From the NCBI RefSeq assembly GCF_003046795.1, contig NZ_PZKN01000024.1, forward strand, positions 1-64,000: DNA of 64,000 nt. Reading direction: 5' to 3'. Numbering within the stretch: position 1 is the first letter of the stretch; each line of letters starts with the position of its first letter. This DNA is from Desulfonatronum sp. SC1. GTDB lineage: Bacteria > Desulfobacterota > Desulfovibrionia > Desulfovibrionales > Desulfonatronaceae. The notes beneath the pieces were generated by a model. That model ran no database searches, was not told the origin of the DNA, and was given only the letters and a program-made list of their open reading frames with translations. Below are positions 1 through 9,895 of the stretch, in pieces. Both the position numbers and the translations under genes were made by a program.

Positions 1-324
1 GTGCAGGGCGTTGAGGTTGAGTTTGGCGTTAGTGGGCATGATGGTGATCCGAATGCCGTCCTCGCTCCACTCCGGCGGGCTGGGCGGACGATCCTCGGTC
101 CCGAGGCGGTCGGCGGACCGGGTGACCAGTTCCAGGGCCTTGTGCGTCGCGGCTTCGGCCTGGAATCCTGCCTGGATGGTCTGGAGCAGCAGAACATGTT
201 CTTCCTCGGCCAGGGCGGCATGCTGGACGACCCGCAGTATCACGGTGCTGAACAGGAGCAAGGTGACCAGCACCAGAACGAGGACGGCGCCATGGGAGCG
301 GGGTGGGCGGTCAAAGCGGCGCAT
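1..324 (-). CDS. gspK: Type II secretion minor pseudopilin GspK (N-terminal part, cut by window edge)
   Basis: The reading frame begins MRRFDRPPRSHGAVLVLVLV and continues to the window edge without a stop (108 codons seen). A short basic leader is followed by a hydrophobic helix of about 18 residues (AVLVLVLVTLLLFSTVILRV), as in the type II secretion minor pseudopilin that caps the pseudopilus. As is usual for GspK, the helix lacks the Glu at position +5 that other pseudopilins have. The start overlaps the end of gspJ by 14 bases and the gene is last in a G-H-I-J-K order, which supports the call. Translation is probably coupled to gspJ. The C-terminal domain lies outside the window. Confidence 0.8.
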   Translation of the reverse strand, partial: MRRFDRPPRSHGAVLVLVLVTLLLFSTVILRVVQHAALAEEEHVLLLQTIQAGFQAEAATHKALELVTRSADRLGTEDRPPSPPEWSEDGIRITIMPTNAKLNLNALH

Positions 325-910
325 CGTGCTCCAGGGGCAGGCGATGGACGATATCCCAGGCGGTTTGTACGCCGGCCGGGCGCAGTTCCAGCCGCAGGCC
401 CGCCGGGGCCGGGCGCTGCGTGCCGTGCAGCCACGAGCGCAGCTCCACCCAGCGGCCCTCGGTCAGATCGTGGAAAGCCAGACTCCAGGCTCGCAGGTCC
501 GAGATTACCAGCAGTTCCTGAACATAGTCCAGGTCCGGCTGCTCCTCGGTGCGGCGGACCTGGCGCTGGGAAAAGTCCCAGGTCACGGTCATGGGCAGGG
601 GGCCGGAGACAAGGTGGTTGGCGACCGTCTCCAGCGTGAATCCGTGCTCCGTGATGGTCATTTCCGTTTCCGGGAGCATGCCTCGCAGATCCATGCTCAA
701 CAACCGCTGCAGAACGACCCGGGAGCGCTGGTTTTCCACGGTTTCCTCCAAGGCGGACGAGGCCACGACCCCGCGCCCGAGGATCGCCGCGAGCAGGGCG
801 ATGAGCATCCCGGTCACCACCAGGGCCACCAGGATTTCCACCAGGGTGAAACCGGGAAGGGAGGTGGCGTTGTTGGTGTGATGAAAAGATGAGGCGTTTC
901 GTGGCGTCAT
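311..910 (-). CDS. gspJ: Type II secretion minor pseudopilin GspJ
   Basis: A 199-residue protein with a prepilin-peptidase leader. The motif G|FTLVEILVALVVTGM at about residues 20-34 gives the cleavage site, the N-methylated Phe and the conserved Glu at +5, followed by the hydrophobic assembly helix. Length and position between gspI and gspK fit GspJ, which with GspI and GspK forms the pseudopilus tip complex in the inner membrane and periplasm. The gap to gspI is about 21 bases and the gene overlaps gspK, so one operon is likely. GspJ is assigned over other minor pseudopilins by gene order and size rather than by a diagnostic residue. Confidence 0.85.
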   Translation of the reverse strand: MTPRNASSFHHTNNATSLPGFTLVEILVALVVTGMLIALLAAILGRGVVASSALEETVENQRSRVVLQRLLSMDLRGMLPETEMTITEHGFTLETVANHLVSGPLPMTVTWDFSQRQVRRTEEQPDLDYVQELLVISDLRAWSLAFHDLTEGRWVELRSWLHGTQRPAPAGLRLELRPAGVQTAWDIVHRLPLEHDAPL

Positions 911-931
911 TTTTTTCGTACCCCGTTTCCC

Positions 932-1336
932 TCACGGAGAGGTCGCGGGCCAGGACCACACCATCTCCCGTCCCTCAAGGCGCGTGGTCAGGGTCACCCA
1001 TGGGGAGGGGCGTTCCGGGGTCGGCGGGTTGGTGGTAATCCGGGCGGCCAAGGGGTCGCGGCTATCGGGCAACATTCCGCCGGGCGCCGTCAAATGAGAA
1101 TCCCCGCGTCCGATATCCCGGCCCATGAGTGCTTCCTGGGCCGTGTTCAGGTGCAGCCAGAGCACGTCCGCCCGGCTGGCTTGATTCAGGCCGTGACGTT
1201 GTGAGGCGAGCAGGCCGGAGGACAGGATGGCGGCGATGACCAGGGCCACCAGGACTTCGACCAGGGTAAAGCCTTGGGAGAGACTCGCGTCACCGTGTTG
1301 ATGCCGGAGATTGGCGGAAGAGCGTCCAAACGTCAT
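932..1336 (-). CDS. gspI: Type II secretion minor pseudopilin GspI
   Basis: A 134-residue pseudopilin. I start it at the ATG at 1336, whose ATGA overlaps the gspH stop codon and puts the prepilin motif G|FTLVEVLVALVIAA about 22 residues in. A longer upstream frame would add about 44 residues that overlap gspH and look non-coding. The helix is followed by a short globular part typical of GspI, the smallest tip subunit. It lies between gspH and gspJ in the usual order. Tip assembly with GspJ and GspK is known for the family; nothing here shows the secreted substrate. Confidence 0.85.
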   Translation of the reverse strand: MTFGRSSANLRHQHGDASLSQGFTLVEVLVALVIAAILSSGLLASQRHGLNQASRADVLWLHLNTAQEALMGRDIGRGDSHLTAPGGMLPDSRDPLAARITTNPPTPERPSPWVTLTTRLEGREMVWSWPATSP

Positions 1337-1791
1337 GGCCGGAACTCGTTGATCAGGCGGACGTCCAGGTCCGCGGTGGTCCAGCGCTCTCCGCTGGAAA
1401 AATCCAACCGGAGCCGATCCATGTGCCCCTGGGGATAGACGCGGAAGTGGGCCGCGGGATGAGGGCACGGGGAGTCGTTCAGGACGCAGCGGCCGGGTGG
1501 GGTCGGCAAGCGGTGGGTGGCCTCGTTCCAGGACAGGACCCCGGATGTAGGATCCAGGCGAATGGCCTGAAACCGTCCGGTTTCAATCGCCGTGCTTCGA
1601 ACCTGGGCCAGAAAGACGTTCACTTCATGTAGCGGCGCGTTGCTTCCAGAGGGCCGGGTCGGGTCCAGCCGGGGAAGCAGAGTGAACCAGCCCAGGCCGA
1701 CGATGAAGAGCACGATCAGCAGCTCGACAAGGGTCAGGCCCGCGTTGCTCTGGGGAGATGCGTCGGAGCGTTTCAATCGTCCAGTTCCCAA
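1333..1791 (-). CDS. gspH: Type II secretion minor pseudopilin GspH
   Basis: A 152-residue protein with leader [17 protein letters not shown] and cleavage motif [15 protein letters not shown], including the conserved Glu at +5, then a mainly beta C-terminal part. It overlaps gspG by about 19 bases and gspI by an ATGA, so the genes are probably translationally coupled. GspH is thought to join the tip complex to the major GspG shaft. Assignment to GspH (also called FimT/GspH) rests on position right after gspG and on length. The residue after the cleavage Gly is Leu rather than the more common Phe or Met, which prepilin peptidases tolerate. Confidence 0.8.
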   Translation of the reverse strand: MGTGRLKRSDASPQSNAGLTLVELLIVLFIVGLGWFTLLPRLDPTRPSGSNAPLHEVNVFLAQVRSTAIETGRFQAIRLDPTSGVLSWNEATHRLPTPPGRCVLNDSPCPHPAAHFRVYPQGHMDRLRLDFSSGERWTTADLDVRLINEFRP

Positions 1792-2210
1792 CTGTTGATG
1801 TCCTGGGCGAAGCCGGTCCCGCCCTCCTTGCCGTCCGTGCCCAGGCTGGTGATTTCATAGTCCCGGCCTTGTTGGCCCGGAGAGCGGTAGCGGTAGGCGT
1901 TGCCCCAGGGATCCCTGGGCACGGAGGATGCTTCCAGGTATCCGCCGTCGCGATAGTTGCGGGGGAGGGGGGCGATGTCCGGTTTGCGGATCAGGGCTTC
2001 AAGACCCTGCTCGGTGGTGGGGTAGACGCCGTTGTCCAGGCGGTACAGGCGCAGGGCGGATTCCAGAGTGCGGATGTCCACCTTGGCCTTGGTCACCCGG
2101 GCCTCGTCCGGGCGATCCATGATTCGGGGCACGAGCAGGGTGGCCAGCAGGCCGAGGATGACCACGACGATCATCAGTTCGATCAGGCTGAAGCCGGATT
2201 GATGTCTCAT
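1773..2210 (-). CDS. gspG: Type II secretion major pseudopilin GspG
   Basis: A 145-residue protein starting [20 protein letters not shown]: a very short basic leader, prepilin-peptidase site, Glu at +5 and a hydrophobic helix. The C-terminal region carries the GspG signature ([20 protein letters not shown], then [12 protein letters not shown], and [12 protein letters not shown]), which in the family forms the calcium-binding loop of the major shaft subunit. I chose the ATG at 2210 because it gives the canonical leader and its ATGA overlaps the stop of the upstream lipoprotein gene. It is the best-supported member of this secretion cluster. Confidence 0.95.
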   Translation of the reverse strand: MRHQSGFSLIELMIVVVILGLLATLLVPRIMDRPDEARVTKAKVDIRTLESALRLYRLDNGVYPTTEQGLEALIRKPDIAPLPRNYRDGGYLEASSVPRDPWGNAYRYRSPGQQGRDYEITSLGTDGKEGGTGFAQDINSWELDD

Positions 2211-3898
2211 TGCATATCTCCAACGGGTTGGCGGTGGTCGGAAAGGGAAATCCAGGTCGGCGGCGAATCCTGAAGCAGGCTGCTCCGTATGGGCAGGAGG
2301 TCGGTTTTGTCGGGCAAGATCCAACTGTTCATGGAGACGCGAGCTTCCTCAATGGGCGCCCACCACAGGAAAAAACGATGTTCCGGAACATGCCGGACCA
2401 GCAGCACGTATCCGTCCCTGGTTTGGGCCGGATCGGCAAGGGCGTAGGTCCGCCCGTTCCAGGACACCGTCCCGTCCGGGGCGACGGCAAGGGGCGTCAG
2501 GCGCGTTGGTTCATGGTCCGGAGCGTCCGTGGGCCTTCCGGTTGCCGCTTGGTACCAGCGCTGCGTCTGGTCCGGCTCGGTCACCCGCAACAGGCCGTCG
2601 TCGTCCGCGGCATGCACGCTGAGCCGGGGAGTCCCGAAGTGGAGCTTGCGCAGCCAGTGCTTCTGGGCCGTGCGAAAGGTCAGCAGGCCGGCGTCCAGGT
2701 TGAACCGCTCGAAAAAATGGAGCAGAGCCCAGGGAGCGCCTTGGTTCGTGGAGGACGCGTTTTGGGACGTCAAAATTTCTTCGGCGGCAACGGCGCGGGA
2801 ATTTGGAATATCCCAGATCACCGGTTCGGGACGGGACTCATCGTGCGAGGTGAGGGAGACGTCCTGATCAATACCCGCTGGGCGCAGGATGAGATGGCCG
2901 CCGTGGAACAGTGCCGCCCCAAAGGGGCCGCCGGGAATCCGAACCTGCTCCAGCAGGGTCAGATCCGGCAGGGTCCAGAGCAGCAGCCATCCTGCTTGGT
3001 CCACGCTCTGAAGCAGGCCCTCCCGAGGGCTGAATGCCAGGGCCAGGGGGGGGAAGCGCAGGGTGCCGACGTGGCGCATGGGGTCTTTTTCCAATACCGC
3101 GGAGGCGTTGGACGGGTTGGAAAAGAGTTCGCCGAGCGGCCCCACGAACAGGCGTTGACCGGTATCCGTCACGGCGACCCAGGTCGATGAAGAAGACAGC
3201 GCCGCGTGACGCAGCGGACGCTGCCCGGGAACCGTGCCCACGCGGGCGCAGTGGCGCAGATCAAAGGCATGCAGTTCGCCGCTCTGGGCATTGCCCGCGC
3301 CGAGAAACGGCCCGACGCCGTCCCAGGTCAGCAGAGTGACCGGGGCTGCCGTGGGCAGGGTCAGGGAGGCGCACGGCCAGGAACTCCAGACGTGGATGTC
3401 TCCGTTGGCGTGGCCCACGGCCAACCCGGCTTCGGGTATGTCGTCCGTTTGTCCCCTGGCTTGCGCTTCTCCGCCGGAAGAGGCTGATGGCCCGAGCACG
3501 AAAGCGGTTACGTTGGACGCCAAATGCAGGGTGACGGACTCCCGGCTCAATTCCATGAAGTAGTCGCCGGACCGTTGCGGGAGGGCGGAAGAGGAATCGG
3601 CCATTTGCTCAGGTAGGGGGAAGTCAATGTTTGGAGGTCGATACTGGGTGCGCAGGCTTTGTTCGAGCATTTCGGCCAGCGTCATGCTCGGCCCGAAGGG
3701 GGTCTGTTCGGTGAGCAGAGGAGCGGGCTTGGGAGGTTGCGTCACGCGCGGGGCGCAGGCGGCGGACAGCATAAGAGCCAAGCCAATGAACAGGGCCATG
3801 CCGAGTAGGCGCTGAGGGGGCTGTTGGCCTTTGCCGGAAAAACTTGTACTGCGGGTATCGGTCACGACCATGGAGTCCTTGGACTCTTTGGGTGACAT
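2207..3898 (-). CDS. Putative lipoprotein with beta-propeller-like repeats, linked to the gsp operon
   Basis: A protein of about 563 residues, read from the ATG at 3898 (an alternative ATG lies at 3871). The N-terminus has a basic stretch, a hydrophobic helix ([18 protein letters not shown]) and a lipobox-like LSAA|C, so it is probably a lipoprotein. The rest shows repeated short blocks with W and D/G turns ([38 protein letters not shown]) that resemble WD40 or PQQ-type propeller blades. I do not recognise a named family. Its stop overlaps the gspG start by ATGA, so it is almost certainly co-transcribed with the pseudopilins. It may act as an outer-membrane or scaffold component of this secretion system. 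That role is inference. Confidence 0.6.
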   Translation of the reverse strand: MSPKESKDSMVVTDTRSTSFSGKGQQPPQRLLGMALFIGLALMLSAACAPRVTQPPKPAPLLTEQTPFGPSMTLAEMLEQSLRTQYRPPNIDFPLPEQMADSSSALPQRSGDYFMELSRESVTLHLASNVTAFVLGPSASSGGEAQARGQTDDIPEAGLAVGHANGDIHVWSSWPCASLTLPTAAPVTLLTWDGVGPFLGAGNAQSGELHAFDLRHCARVGTVPGQRPLRHAALSSSSTWVAVTDTGQRLFVGPLGELFSNPSNASAVLEKDPMRHVGTLRFPPLALAFSPREGLLQSVDQAGWLLLWTLPDLTLLEQVRIPGGPFGAALFHGGHLILRPAGIDQDVSLTSHDESRPEPVIWDIPNSRAVAAEEILTSQNASSTNQGAPWALLHFFERFNLDAGLLTFRTAQKHWLRKLHFGTPRLSVHAADDDGLLRVTEPDQTQRWYQAATGRPTDAPDHEPTRLTPLAVAPDGTVSWNGRTYALADPAQTRDGYVLLVRHVPEHRFFLWWAPIEEARVSMNSWILPDKTDLLPIRSSLLQDSPPTWISLSDHRQPVGDMQ

Positions 3899-3934
3899 TT
3901 GCGTAGAAACTTTCCAATCTCCGGCATCTCCATC

Positions 3935-4693
3935 ATGCATCACGTCGATTCTTCCATTTCCCCCGCTTCGCCGGGATCTTTCGGACCCTCCGCGATGCGC
4001 CTGCCCGCGCTGGACATGTTTCGCGGCGGGGCCGTGCTGTTGATGCTTGTCTATCATTTCTGTTTTGATCTCAACTACTTTGGAGTCGTTTCCATTCGGT
4101 TTCAAACCGATCCGTTTTGGCTGGGCCTGCGGTCGGTGATCGTGGGGGGCTTCGTGCTGGCCGTGGGCGCGAGCTTGGCCCTGTCCAACCACAATGGGTT
4201 GAAGCCGTGGCGATTCCTGCGGCGTCAGGCCATCTTGGGCGTCGCCGCGGGCCTGGTTTCGCTGGGCACGTTCCTGATTTTCCCCCTGACTTGGGTGGTC
4301 TTCGGCGTCCTGCACTTTATTTTTGTTGCCCGAATCCTGGCTCTGCCCTTTCTTCGGCTGCACCACCTGAACCCGGCTTTCGCATTGATGTGCATCCTCG
4401 TGGGCCTGTCCGTACAGCACCCGGTCTTCGATCATCCCTGGCTGCATTGGCTGGGCATGATGACCCACAAGCCCTTCACCGAGGACTACGTGCCGATCCT
4501 GCCCTGGTTCGGCGTCCTGCTCCTGGGGCTGTACATCGGCCAGTCAATCCATCGCCACCGCCCATCCATTTTCCTGACGCCCCCGTCCCTGCCAGGGTCC
4601 GGGATGCTGTCCTGGCTGGGACGCCACAGCCTGCTGATCTATCTGCTCCATCAGCCGCTGTTCATGGGAGTGCTGTATCTGTTGCCGCGGTAG
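3935..4693 (+). CDS. DUF1624 / heparan-alpha-glucosaminide N-acetyltransferase-like membrane protein
   Basis: A protein of about 252 residues with seven or so hydrophobic segments. The start motif RLPALDMFRGGAVLLMLVYH, with its membrane-embedded His, is typical of the DUF1624/HGSNAT catalytic family, which moves acetyl groups across membranes to sugars. The C-terminus (SWLGRHSLLIYLLHQPLF) matches the ending of the family and of related acyltransferases. I use the ATG at 3935; a later ATG at 3995 sits directly before the conserved motif and is possible. The gene points opposite to the gsp genes and sits between gspF and the rest of them, ending 10 bases from the gspF stop. Substrate unknown. 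Confidence 0.75.
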   Translation: MHHVDSSISPASPGSFGPSAMRLPALDMFRGGAVLLMLVYHFCFDLNYFGVVSIRFQTDPFWLGLRSVIVGGFVLAVGASLALSNHNGLKPWRFLRRQAILGVAAGLVSLGTFLIFPLTWVVFGVLHFIFVARILALPFLRLHHLNPAFALMCILVGLSVQHPVFDHPWLHWLGMMTHKPFTEDYVPILPWFGVLLLGLYIGQSIHRHRPSIFLTPPSLPGSGMLSWLGRHSLLIYLLHQPLFMGVLYLLPR

Positions 4694-4703
4694 GTGTGAA
4701 GGA

Positions 4704-5909
4704 TCAGCCGACCCGGGACGTCAGATCAAAGATCGGCCCCATCACGGCCAGGACCAGAAATCCCACCAACAACCCCAGGCCCAGGATCAGGGCCGGTTCG
4801 ATCAGGGCGGCGAAGCGTTTCAGGGATGCATCGGTTTCGCGTTCCAGGAGTTTGCCCAGGCGCTCCAGGAAGGGGCCCAGCTTTCCGGCGGCCCGGCCGG
4901 CGCTGATGGCGGTCAGAAAGACGTCCGGATAGATGCCTTGCTTCCAAAGTACGCCGTCCAGAGGCTGGCCGGTGGAGACTTCCCTGGCGGCCTGGAGCAT
5001 TTTTTCCCGGAAAAAAAGCGACCCCACGCCTTGGGCCGAGCTTTGCAAGGCCTGGACCAGGGGGATTCCGGCCTGGATCTGAAAGGAAACCAGCCCGGAA
5101 AAGCGGGCCAGGACGCCTTTCTGGACTACCGGCAGCCGCCAGATCAGGCGATCCAGCCGGATGCGCCAGCTTGGTCGGCGCTTGTAAGTTGTCACGCCGA
5201 GGAAGACCATCCCGATCAGACCCAGCAGTAGCAGGCCGCCCCAGGACTCCATCCAGGAGCCGAGATTCAAGAGCAGGCGGGTGTCCCAGGACAGTTCCCC
5301 GGCCGAGGCGGTGACGATGTCCGCGATCCGGGGCAGGACACGGGAGAGGAGAAAAAAGACCGCGCCCAGACCGATGATCAGGATGGTCAGGGGATAGCCC
5401 AGGGATGTGAGGAGCTTTTCCCTAAAGTCCCGGCGGCCTTCCTCGTACCGGGCGATGCGCTCCAGGACTTCGCCCAACCGACCCACCTGCTCGGCTACAT
5501 GGATCATGGCCGCGTACACTGGGGAGACGACGTCCGGATGGTCCCGCAAGGCCTGGGAAAAGGCCTGGCCGCCTTCCACCGCGTCGCGAATCCGGACCCA
5601 GAACCGGGCCGACGCACCGGAGGACATCCGGGCCAACAGGTCCAGACTCTGAGCCAAGGATCCGCCCCCCTGGATCATCATGCCCAGGGAATAGAAGGAT
5701 TCGTCCAGGCGAATGCGCCGGTGCCAGGAGCCGGGGGAAAGCAGGCCGCGCAGGGTGCGGCCTTGCGCATGCCCTGCGTTGCCGAGCCGGATCGGCAGCA
5801 TCCCCTGCTCCTGGAGTCGGGCATAGGCCGCGGCCCGGCTCTCGGCCTCGCACAACCCCTTGCGCTGCTCGCCCCGGCGATCCAGGGCCACGTAGTGAAA
5901 TGTCGGCAC
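4704..5909 (-). CDS. gspF: Type II secretion inner-membrane platform protein GspF
   Basis: A 401-residue protein with two tandem T2SF domains: residues about 50-175 (FYSLGMMIQGGGSLAQSLDL) and about 255-380 (FSGLVSFQIQAGIPLVQALQ), each followed by membrane helices (LTSLGYPLTILIIGLGAVFF and ALILGLGLLVGFLVLAVMGP). GspF is the cytoplasmic-membrane platform that couples the GspE ATPase to pseudopilus growth. I chose the GTG at 5909 (VPTFHYVALDRRG) because AAGGAG lies 6 bases upstream and the family usually starts with this sequence; an upstream extension looks non-coding. GspE, D, C, L and M are not in the window, so they must be elsewhere or beyond the left edge. Confidence 0.92.
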   Translation of the reverse strand: MPTFHYVALDRRGEQRKGLCEAESRAAAYARLQEQGMLPIRLGNAGHAQGRTLRGLLSPGSWHRRIRLDESFYSLGMMIQGGGSLAQSLDLLARMSSGASARFWVRIRDAVEGGQAFSQALRDHPDVVSPVYAAMIHVAEQVGRLGEVLERIARYEEGRRDFREKLLTSLGYPLTILIIGLGAVFFLLSRVLPRIADIVTASAGELSWDTRLLLNLGSWMESWGGLLLLGLIGMVFLGVTTYKRRPSWRIRLDRLIWRLPVVQKGVLARFSGLVSFQIQAGIPLVQALQSSAQGVGSLFFREKMLQAAREVSTGQPLDGVLWKQGIYPDVFLTAISAGRAAGKLGPFLERLGKLLERETDASLKRFAALIEPALILGLGLLVGFLVLAVMGPIFDLTSRVG

Positions 5910-6105
5910 GGTGCTCCTTGTCCAAGAGAAAACGACCGCGTAATTTTGCCCGCTTGGGCGGCGGATGTCCAATCTGAGACGTGCTTCGAGATCAAAGAAA
6001 GTTGGTCCAACAAGATCGTTTGTTTACAACTGATTATTCACTCTATACGATGATAGGCTATACATTCATGTTCTTGCCCTGTCCGGTTGTTCGAGGAGAT
6101 TGGCA

Positions 6106-6336
6106 ATGATCGCCACCGCGAAGGTCACGTCCAAAGGGCGGACAACCATTCCTCAAGCTGTTCGAAAAGCCATGCTGGTTGGACCTGGAGATGTCATCGT
6201 CTGGGAAATCAAGCAGGAAGGCGTGGTTAACGTACGGCGACTGTCGGACCTTGAGGTTGACTATCTTCATTGCCTGGAGAGCACGTTGAGCGAGTGGGGG
6301 GGAACCTTGGACAACGATGCGTATCGTGACTTTTGA
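6106..6336 (+). CDS. AbrB/MazE/SpoVT-type DNA-binding protein
   Basis: A 76-residue protein starting MIATAKVTSKGRTTIPQAVR, the swapped-hairpin AbrB fold motif (T-S-K-G-[RQ]-x-T-[IL]-P-x-x-[VI]-R). Such proteins are antitoxins of type II toxin-antitoxin pairs or stand-alone transcription regulators. The ATG at 6106 is preceded by GAGGAG at 6093-6098; the slightly earlier TTG is less likely. No toxin gene (PIN, MazF or RelE type) lies next to it: the following gene, 22 bases on, encodes a large ATPase. It may be an orphan antitoxin or a regulator of that gene. Confidence 0.8.
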   Translation: MIATAKVTSKGRTTIPQAVRKAMLVGPGDVIVWEIKQEGVVNVRRLSDLEVDYLHCLESTLSEWGGTLDNDAYRDF

Positions 6337-6358
6337 ATGGTTTCGAATGGAGAAGACG

Positions 6359-7876
6359 ATGAACACAATCCTGATCGGCAAGGGCCGGGAGCAGGTGTTT
6401 CTGCATGGCCGGTACGCCAACCGGCATGGAATGATCGCCGGGGCCACGGGGACGGGGAAGAGCGTTTCCCTGATGGTCCTGGCCGAAGGCTTTTCCCGGC
6501 TCGGGGTGCCGGTGTTTCTGGCGGACGTCAAGGGCGACCTGGCCGGGCTGGCCATGCCCGGGGCCATGAACGACCGGATTCGGTCGCGGCTGGAGAGCAT
6601 CGGGGTCGAAGGCTATGTCAACGAGCCGAATCCGGTCTTATTTTGGGACATTTACGGAGAGCTGGGGCATCCACTGCGCACCACGGTCTCCCAGATGGGG
6701 CCGACCTTGCTGGCCCGACTGATGGAGCTCAACGACACCCAGGCCGGGGTTTTGGAGATCGTCTTTCGTCTGGCGGACGAAGAGGGGCTGCTCCTGCTGG
6801 ACCTTAAGGATCTGCGCTCCCTGCTGATTTTTACCTCGGAAAACGTGAAGAGCGTGTCGGCCCGGTTCGGACTGGTGCATCCCTCTTCCCTGGCCGCGAT
6901 CCAGCGGGCTTTGCTCCGGCTGGATGGTGACGGCGGGGACTTATTTTTCGGGGAACCGGCTCTGGAACTGACGGATTTCATGCGCCAAGACATGTCCGGG
7001 CGGGGAATCGTCAACGTCCTGGCCGCCGAGAAGCTGTATCTGCGGCCCAGGATGTATTCCAGCTTCTTGCTCTGGATGCTTTCGGAACTGTTCGAAACCC
7101 TGCCCGAAGTCGGCGATCGGGACCTGCCGAAGATGGTCTTCTTTTTCGACGAGGCTCATCTGCTTTTCGCCGACGTGCCTTCGGCCTTGCGGCGGAGGGT
7201 GGAGCAGGTGGTCCGGCTGATCCGCTCCAAGGGCGTGGGCGTCTATTTTTGCAGCCAGTATCCGGACGACGTGCCCCAGGAGATTCTGGGGCAGTTGGGC
7301 AACCGCATCCAGCACGCGCTAAGGGCCTACACGCCGCGGGACCAAAAGGCCGTGCGTACCGCGGCCCAGACCTTTCCGCCCAACCCCGCCGTGGACGTGC
7401 TCCAGTCCCTGACCTCCATGGCCGTGGGCGAGGCCCTGGTGACCACCTTGCAGGACAAGGGCGTCCCGTTGCCGGTGGAGCGGGCTCTGATCGCCCCTCC
7501 TCGATGCCGGATCGGGGTGATCACGCCGGAAGAACGGCAACTTGTTCGCGGGCGCAGCCCTTTAGGTGGAAAATACGACACGCCCGTTGACCGCGAGTCC
7601 GCCTACGAGATCCTCCAGGCCCGGGCCGAGGAGTCCGTGGCCGCGAAATCGGCCGAAAGCACCGCTTCGGAAGAAAAATCATCCCGAAGCGAGGAAACCT
7701 CCAACGGTACCGCCGGTGGTGTTTCCGGGGCCATGCGGGACTTCCTGCTGGGTTCCAAGCGCCGTCAGGGCGCCCTGGAAGCCATGGGCAAGTCCGCCAT
7801 GCGCACCGTGGGCAACCAGATCGGCCGCCAAATGCTCCGCGGCGTCTTGGGCGGACTGTTGGGCGGCAAGAAGTGA
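6359..7876 (+). CDS. HerA-like ATPase, DUF853 / YjgR family
   Basis: A 505-residue protein with Walker A GATGTGKS at about residues 26-33, a second motif ADVKGDLAG, and Walker [10 protein letters not shown] at about residue 260. This set and the length match the DUF853 (YjgR) branch of HerA/FtsK-type P-loop ATPases, annotated as putative DNA helicases or translocases; the cellular role is not established. The C-terminus is low-complexity ([20 protein letters not shown]) followed by a basic, Gly-rich tail. I use the ATG at 6359 with GGAG just upstream; an ATG four codons earlier is also possible. It may be co-transcribed with the AbrB-type gene before it. Confidence 0.85.
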   Translation: MNTILIGKGREQVFLHGRYANRHGMIAGATGTGKSVSLMVLAEGFSRLGVPVFLADVKGDLAGLAMPGAMNDRIRSRLESIGVEGYVNEPNPVLFWDIYGELGHPLRTTVSQMGPTLLARLMELNDTQAGVLEIVFRLADEEGLLLLDLKDLRSLLIFTSENVKSVSARFGLVHPSSLAAIQRALLRLDGDGGDLFFGEPALELTDFMRQDMSGRGIVNVLAAEKLYLRPRMYSSFLLWMLSELFETLPEVGDRDLPKMVFFFDEAHLLFADVPSALRRRVEQVVRLIRSKGVGVYFCSQYPDDVPQEILGQLGNRIQHALRAYTPRDQKAVRTAAQTFPPNPAVDVLQSLTSMAVGEALVTTLQDKGVPLPVERALIAPPRCRIGVITPEERQLVRGRSPLGGKYDTPVDRESAYEILQARAEESVAAKSAESTASEEKSSRSEETSNGTAGGVSGAMRDFLLGSKRRQGALEAMGKSAMRTVGNQIGRQMLRGVLGGLLGGKK

Positions 7877-7908
7877 GAAATACTCAACCTTTCAACAAAC
7901 CAATCCTT

Positions 7909-9732
7909 ATGACACAAATGACTATCAATCCGGCGATTCGCAACATCGCCATCATCGCCCACGTCGATCACGGCAAGACCACTCTGGTGGACGGGCTGTT
8001 CAGGCAGAGTGGGTTGTTTCGGGACAACCAGGAAGTGGCCGAGCGGATCATGGACTCCATGGACCTGGAGCGGGAGCGCGGGATCACCATTGCGGCCAAA
8101 AACTGTGCCGTGTCCTGGAAGGGCGTGAAGATTAACATCATCGACACCCCGGGACACGCGGACTTCGGCGGGGAGGTTGAGCGCTCCCTGTCCATGGCCG
8201 ACGGCGCGGTGCTGTTGGTGGACGCCTCGGAAGGGCCACTGCCCCAAACCCGGTTCGTGCTCAAGAAGACCTTGGAAGCCAAGCTGAAGATCGTCGTGGT
8301 GATCAACAAGATCGACCGCCAGGATGCCCGTGTGGCCGAGGTGCTGGACGAGGTCTACGACCTTTTCATCGACTTGGATGCTTCCGAGGAGCAGCTCGAT
8401 TTTCCGGTTTTGTACGCCGTTGCCCGGGATGGGCTGGCCAAGCTCTCCCTGGACGAGCCCGGGGAAAATCTGCACCCGCTGTTCGACGCGATTTTGCGGA
8501 CCATCCCAGGGCCAGCCCATGATCCGGACAAGCCGTTTCAAATGCTGGTGGCGGACCTGGGCTATTCGGACTATCTGGGACGGTTGGCCATCGGGCGGGT
8601 GGTCAACGGGCGGGCCCGGCAGAACGAGCAACTGGTCTGCATCGACGCCGCGGGCGAACATCTTCCCCTGCGGGTGACCAAGTTGCAGACCTATGCCGGC
8701 CTGAGCCTGCAAGAGGCCCCGGAGGTGGAGTCCGGAGACATCGCGGTGCTGGCCGGGATTGAAAACGTCCAGATCGGGGACACCATCTGTACCAAGGCCG
8801 AGCCCTCGGCCTTGAAGCGGATCGCCGTGGACGAGCCCACCGTGACCATGAAGTTCACCATCAACACCTCGCCGCTGGCCGGACGGGAGGGCAAGTTCGT
8901 CCAGTCCCGTAAAATCTGGGAGCGGCTGGTCAAGGAAACCCTGCGCAACGTGGCGATCCGGGTTGAAGAGACCGAGGATCGGGACAGCTTCGTGGTCAAG
9001 GGCCGGGGCGAATTTCAGATGGCCATCCTGATCGAAACCATGCGCCGGGAGGGGTACGAGTTGAGCGTGGGCCGGCCCGAAGTGATCTATAAGGATGTGG
9101 GCGGGAAGCGCCACGAACCCATGGAGCATCTGTTCGTGGACTGCGAGGAGATTTTTCTGGGCGTGGTCACGGAGAAGTTGTCCATCCGCAAAGGGCGGAT
9201 GTCCAATCTGGTGAACAAGGGCACCGGCCGGGTACGGGTGGAGTTCTCCATTCCTTCCCGGGGGCTGATCGGCTACCGGGATGAGTTTTTGACCGACACC
9301 AAGGGCACCGGGGTGATGAACTCCTATTTTTCCGGGTATGAGGAATACCGGGGAGATTTTCCAACCCGGTTCATGGGATCCATCGTGGCGGACCGTGCAG
9401 GGACCGCGGTGCCCTACGCCCTGTTCAACCTGGAGCCGCGGGGCAGGCTGTTCGTTTCACCCGGCGAGCCGGTCTACGAAGGCATGATCGTCGGCGAGCA
9501 CAATCGGGAGAGCGACCTGAACGTCAATCCCTGCAAGGAAAAAAAGCTGACCAACATGCGCGCTTCGGGCAAGGACGAGGCGGTCATTCTGACGCCGGTG
9601 CCGCCGTTGACTCTGGAGTGGGCTTTGCATTTCATCCGGGAAGACGAACTGGTGGAGGTCACGCCGCATTCCATCCGGCTGCGCAAGACGGTTCTTTCAG
9701 CTTCCAAGCGGCATGTTCTGGGGGGGAAATAG
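7909..9732 (+). CDS. typA: Translational GTPase TypA/BipA
   Basis: A protein of about 607 residues with the full EF-G-like GTPase set: G1 [17 protein letters not shown] switch [15 protein letters not shown] (G3) and NKIDR (G4), then domain II, the EF-G III/V folds and the BipA-specific C-terminal domain ([20 protein letters not shown]). BipA binds the 70S ribosome and supports 50S assembly and growth under stress. Length matches the family. The start is uncertain: a GTG at 7873 would overlap the previous stop, while ATGs at 7909 and 7918 give the usual short N-terminus. Confidence 0.96.
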   Translation: MTQMTINPAIRNIAIIAHVDHGKTTLVDGLFRQSGLFRDNQEVAERIMDSMDLERERGITIAAKNCAVSWKGVKINIIDTPGHADFGGEVERSLSMADGAVLLVDASEGPLPQTRFVLKKTLEAKLKIVVVINKIDRQDARVAEVLDEVYDLFIDLDASEEQLDFPVLYAVARDGLAKLSLDEPGENLHPLFDAILRTIPGPAHDPDKPFQMLVADLGYSDYLGRLAIGRVVNGRARQNEQLVCIDAAGEHLPLRVTKLQTYAGLSLQEAPEVESGDIAVLAGIENVQIGDTICTKAEPSALKRIAVDEPTVTMKFTINTSPLAGREGKFVQSRKIWERLVKETLRNVAIRVEETEDRDSFVVKGRGEFQMAILIETMRREGYELSVGRPEVIYKDVGGKRHEPMEHLFVDCEEIFLGVVTEKLSIRKGRMSNLVNKGTGRVRVEFSIPSRGLIGYRDEFLTDTKGTGVMNSYFSGYEEYRGDFPTRFMGSIVADRAGTAVPYALFNLEPRGRLFVSPGEPVYEGMIVGEHNRESDLNVNPCKEKKLTNMRASGKDEAVILTPVPPLTLEWALHFIREDELVEVTPHSIRLRKTVLSASKRHVLGGK

Positions 9733-9824
9733 AAAAGGAACGAGTTGGTAGTTCCTGGCACGACGGAAAAGAGCCGAAATACGCTGGACGACCCTGAAAT
9801 AAATCCGGGGGGCTCACGAAGCGT

Positions 9825-9884
9825 AAAAAAAAGCAAGAAAGGGGGACGGGCCGAGGCGGAGCTTTGGGCAACCGCCCCCTTGCC
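9825..9884 (-). terminator. Probable rho-independent terminator of infA
   Basis: On the minus strand an imperfect stem (arms 9873-9884 and 9833-9850, with two small bulges) is followed by eight T residues (A run at 9825-9832 on the plus strand). It lies just past the infA stop. Confidence 0.5.
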
Positions 9885-9895
9885 GTACGGGGCGC

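Noticed and set aside
3899-4468. N-terminal extension of the gsp-linked lipoprotein reading up to 4468
   Set aside because: The extra 190 residues overlap the plus-strand acyltransferase gene and look non-coding; the lipoprotein signal peptide begins near the ATG at 3898 or 3871.
6106-6336. A toxin-antitoxin pair at the AbrB-type gene
   Set aside because: The expected small toxin gene is missing on both sides; the next gene is a 505-residue ATPase.
9733-9895. A small gene between typA and infA
   Set aside because: The short frames here have no ribosome-binding site or coding-like composition; the stretch holds an infA terminator candidate only.
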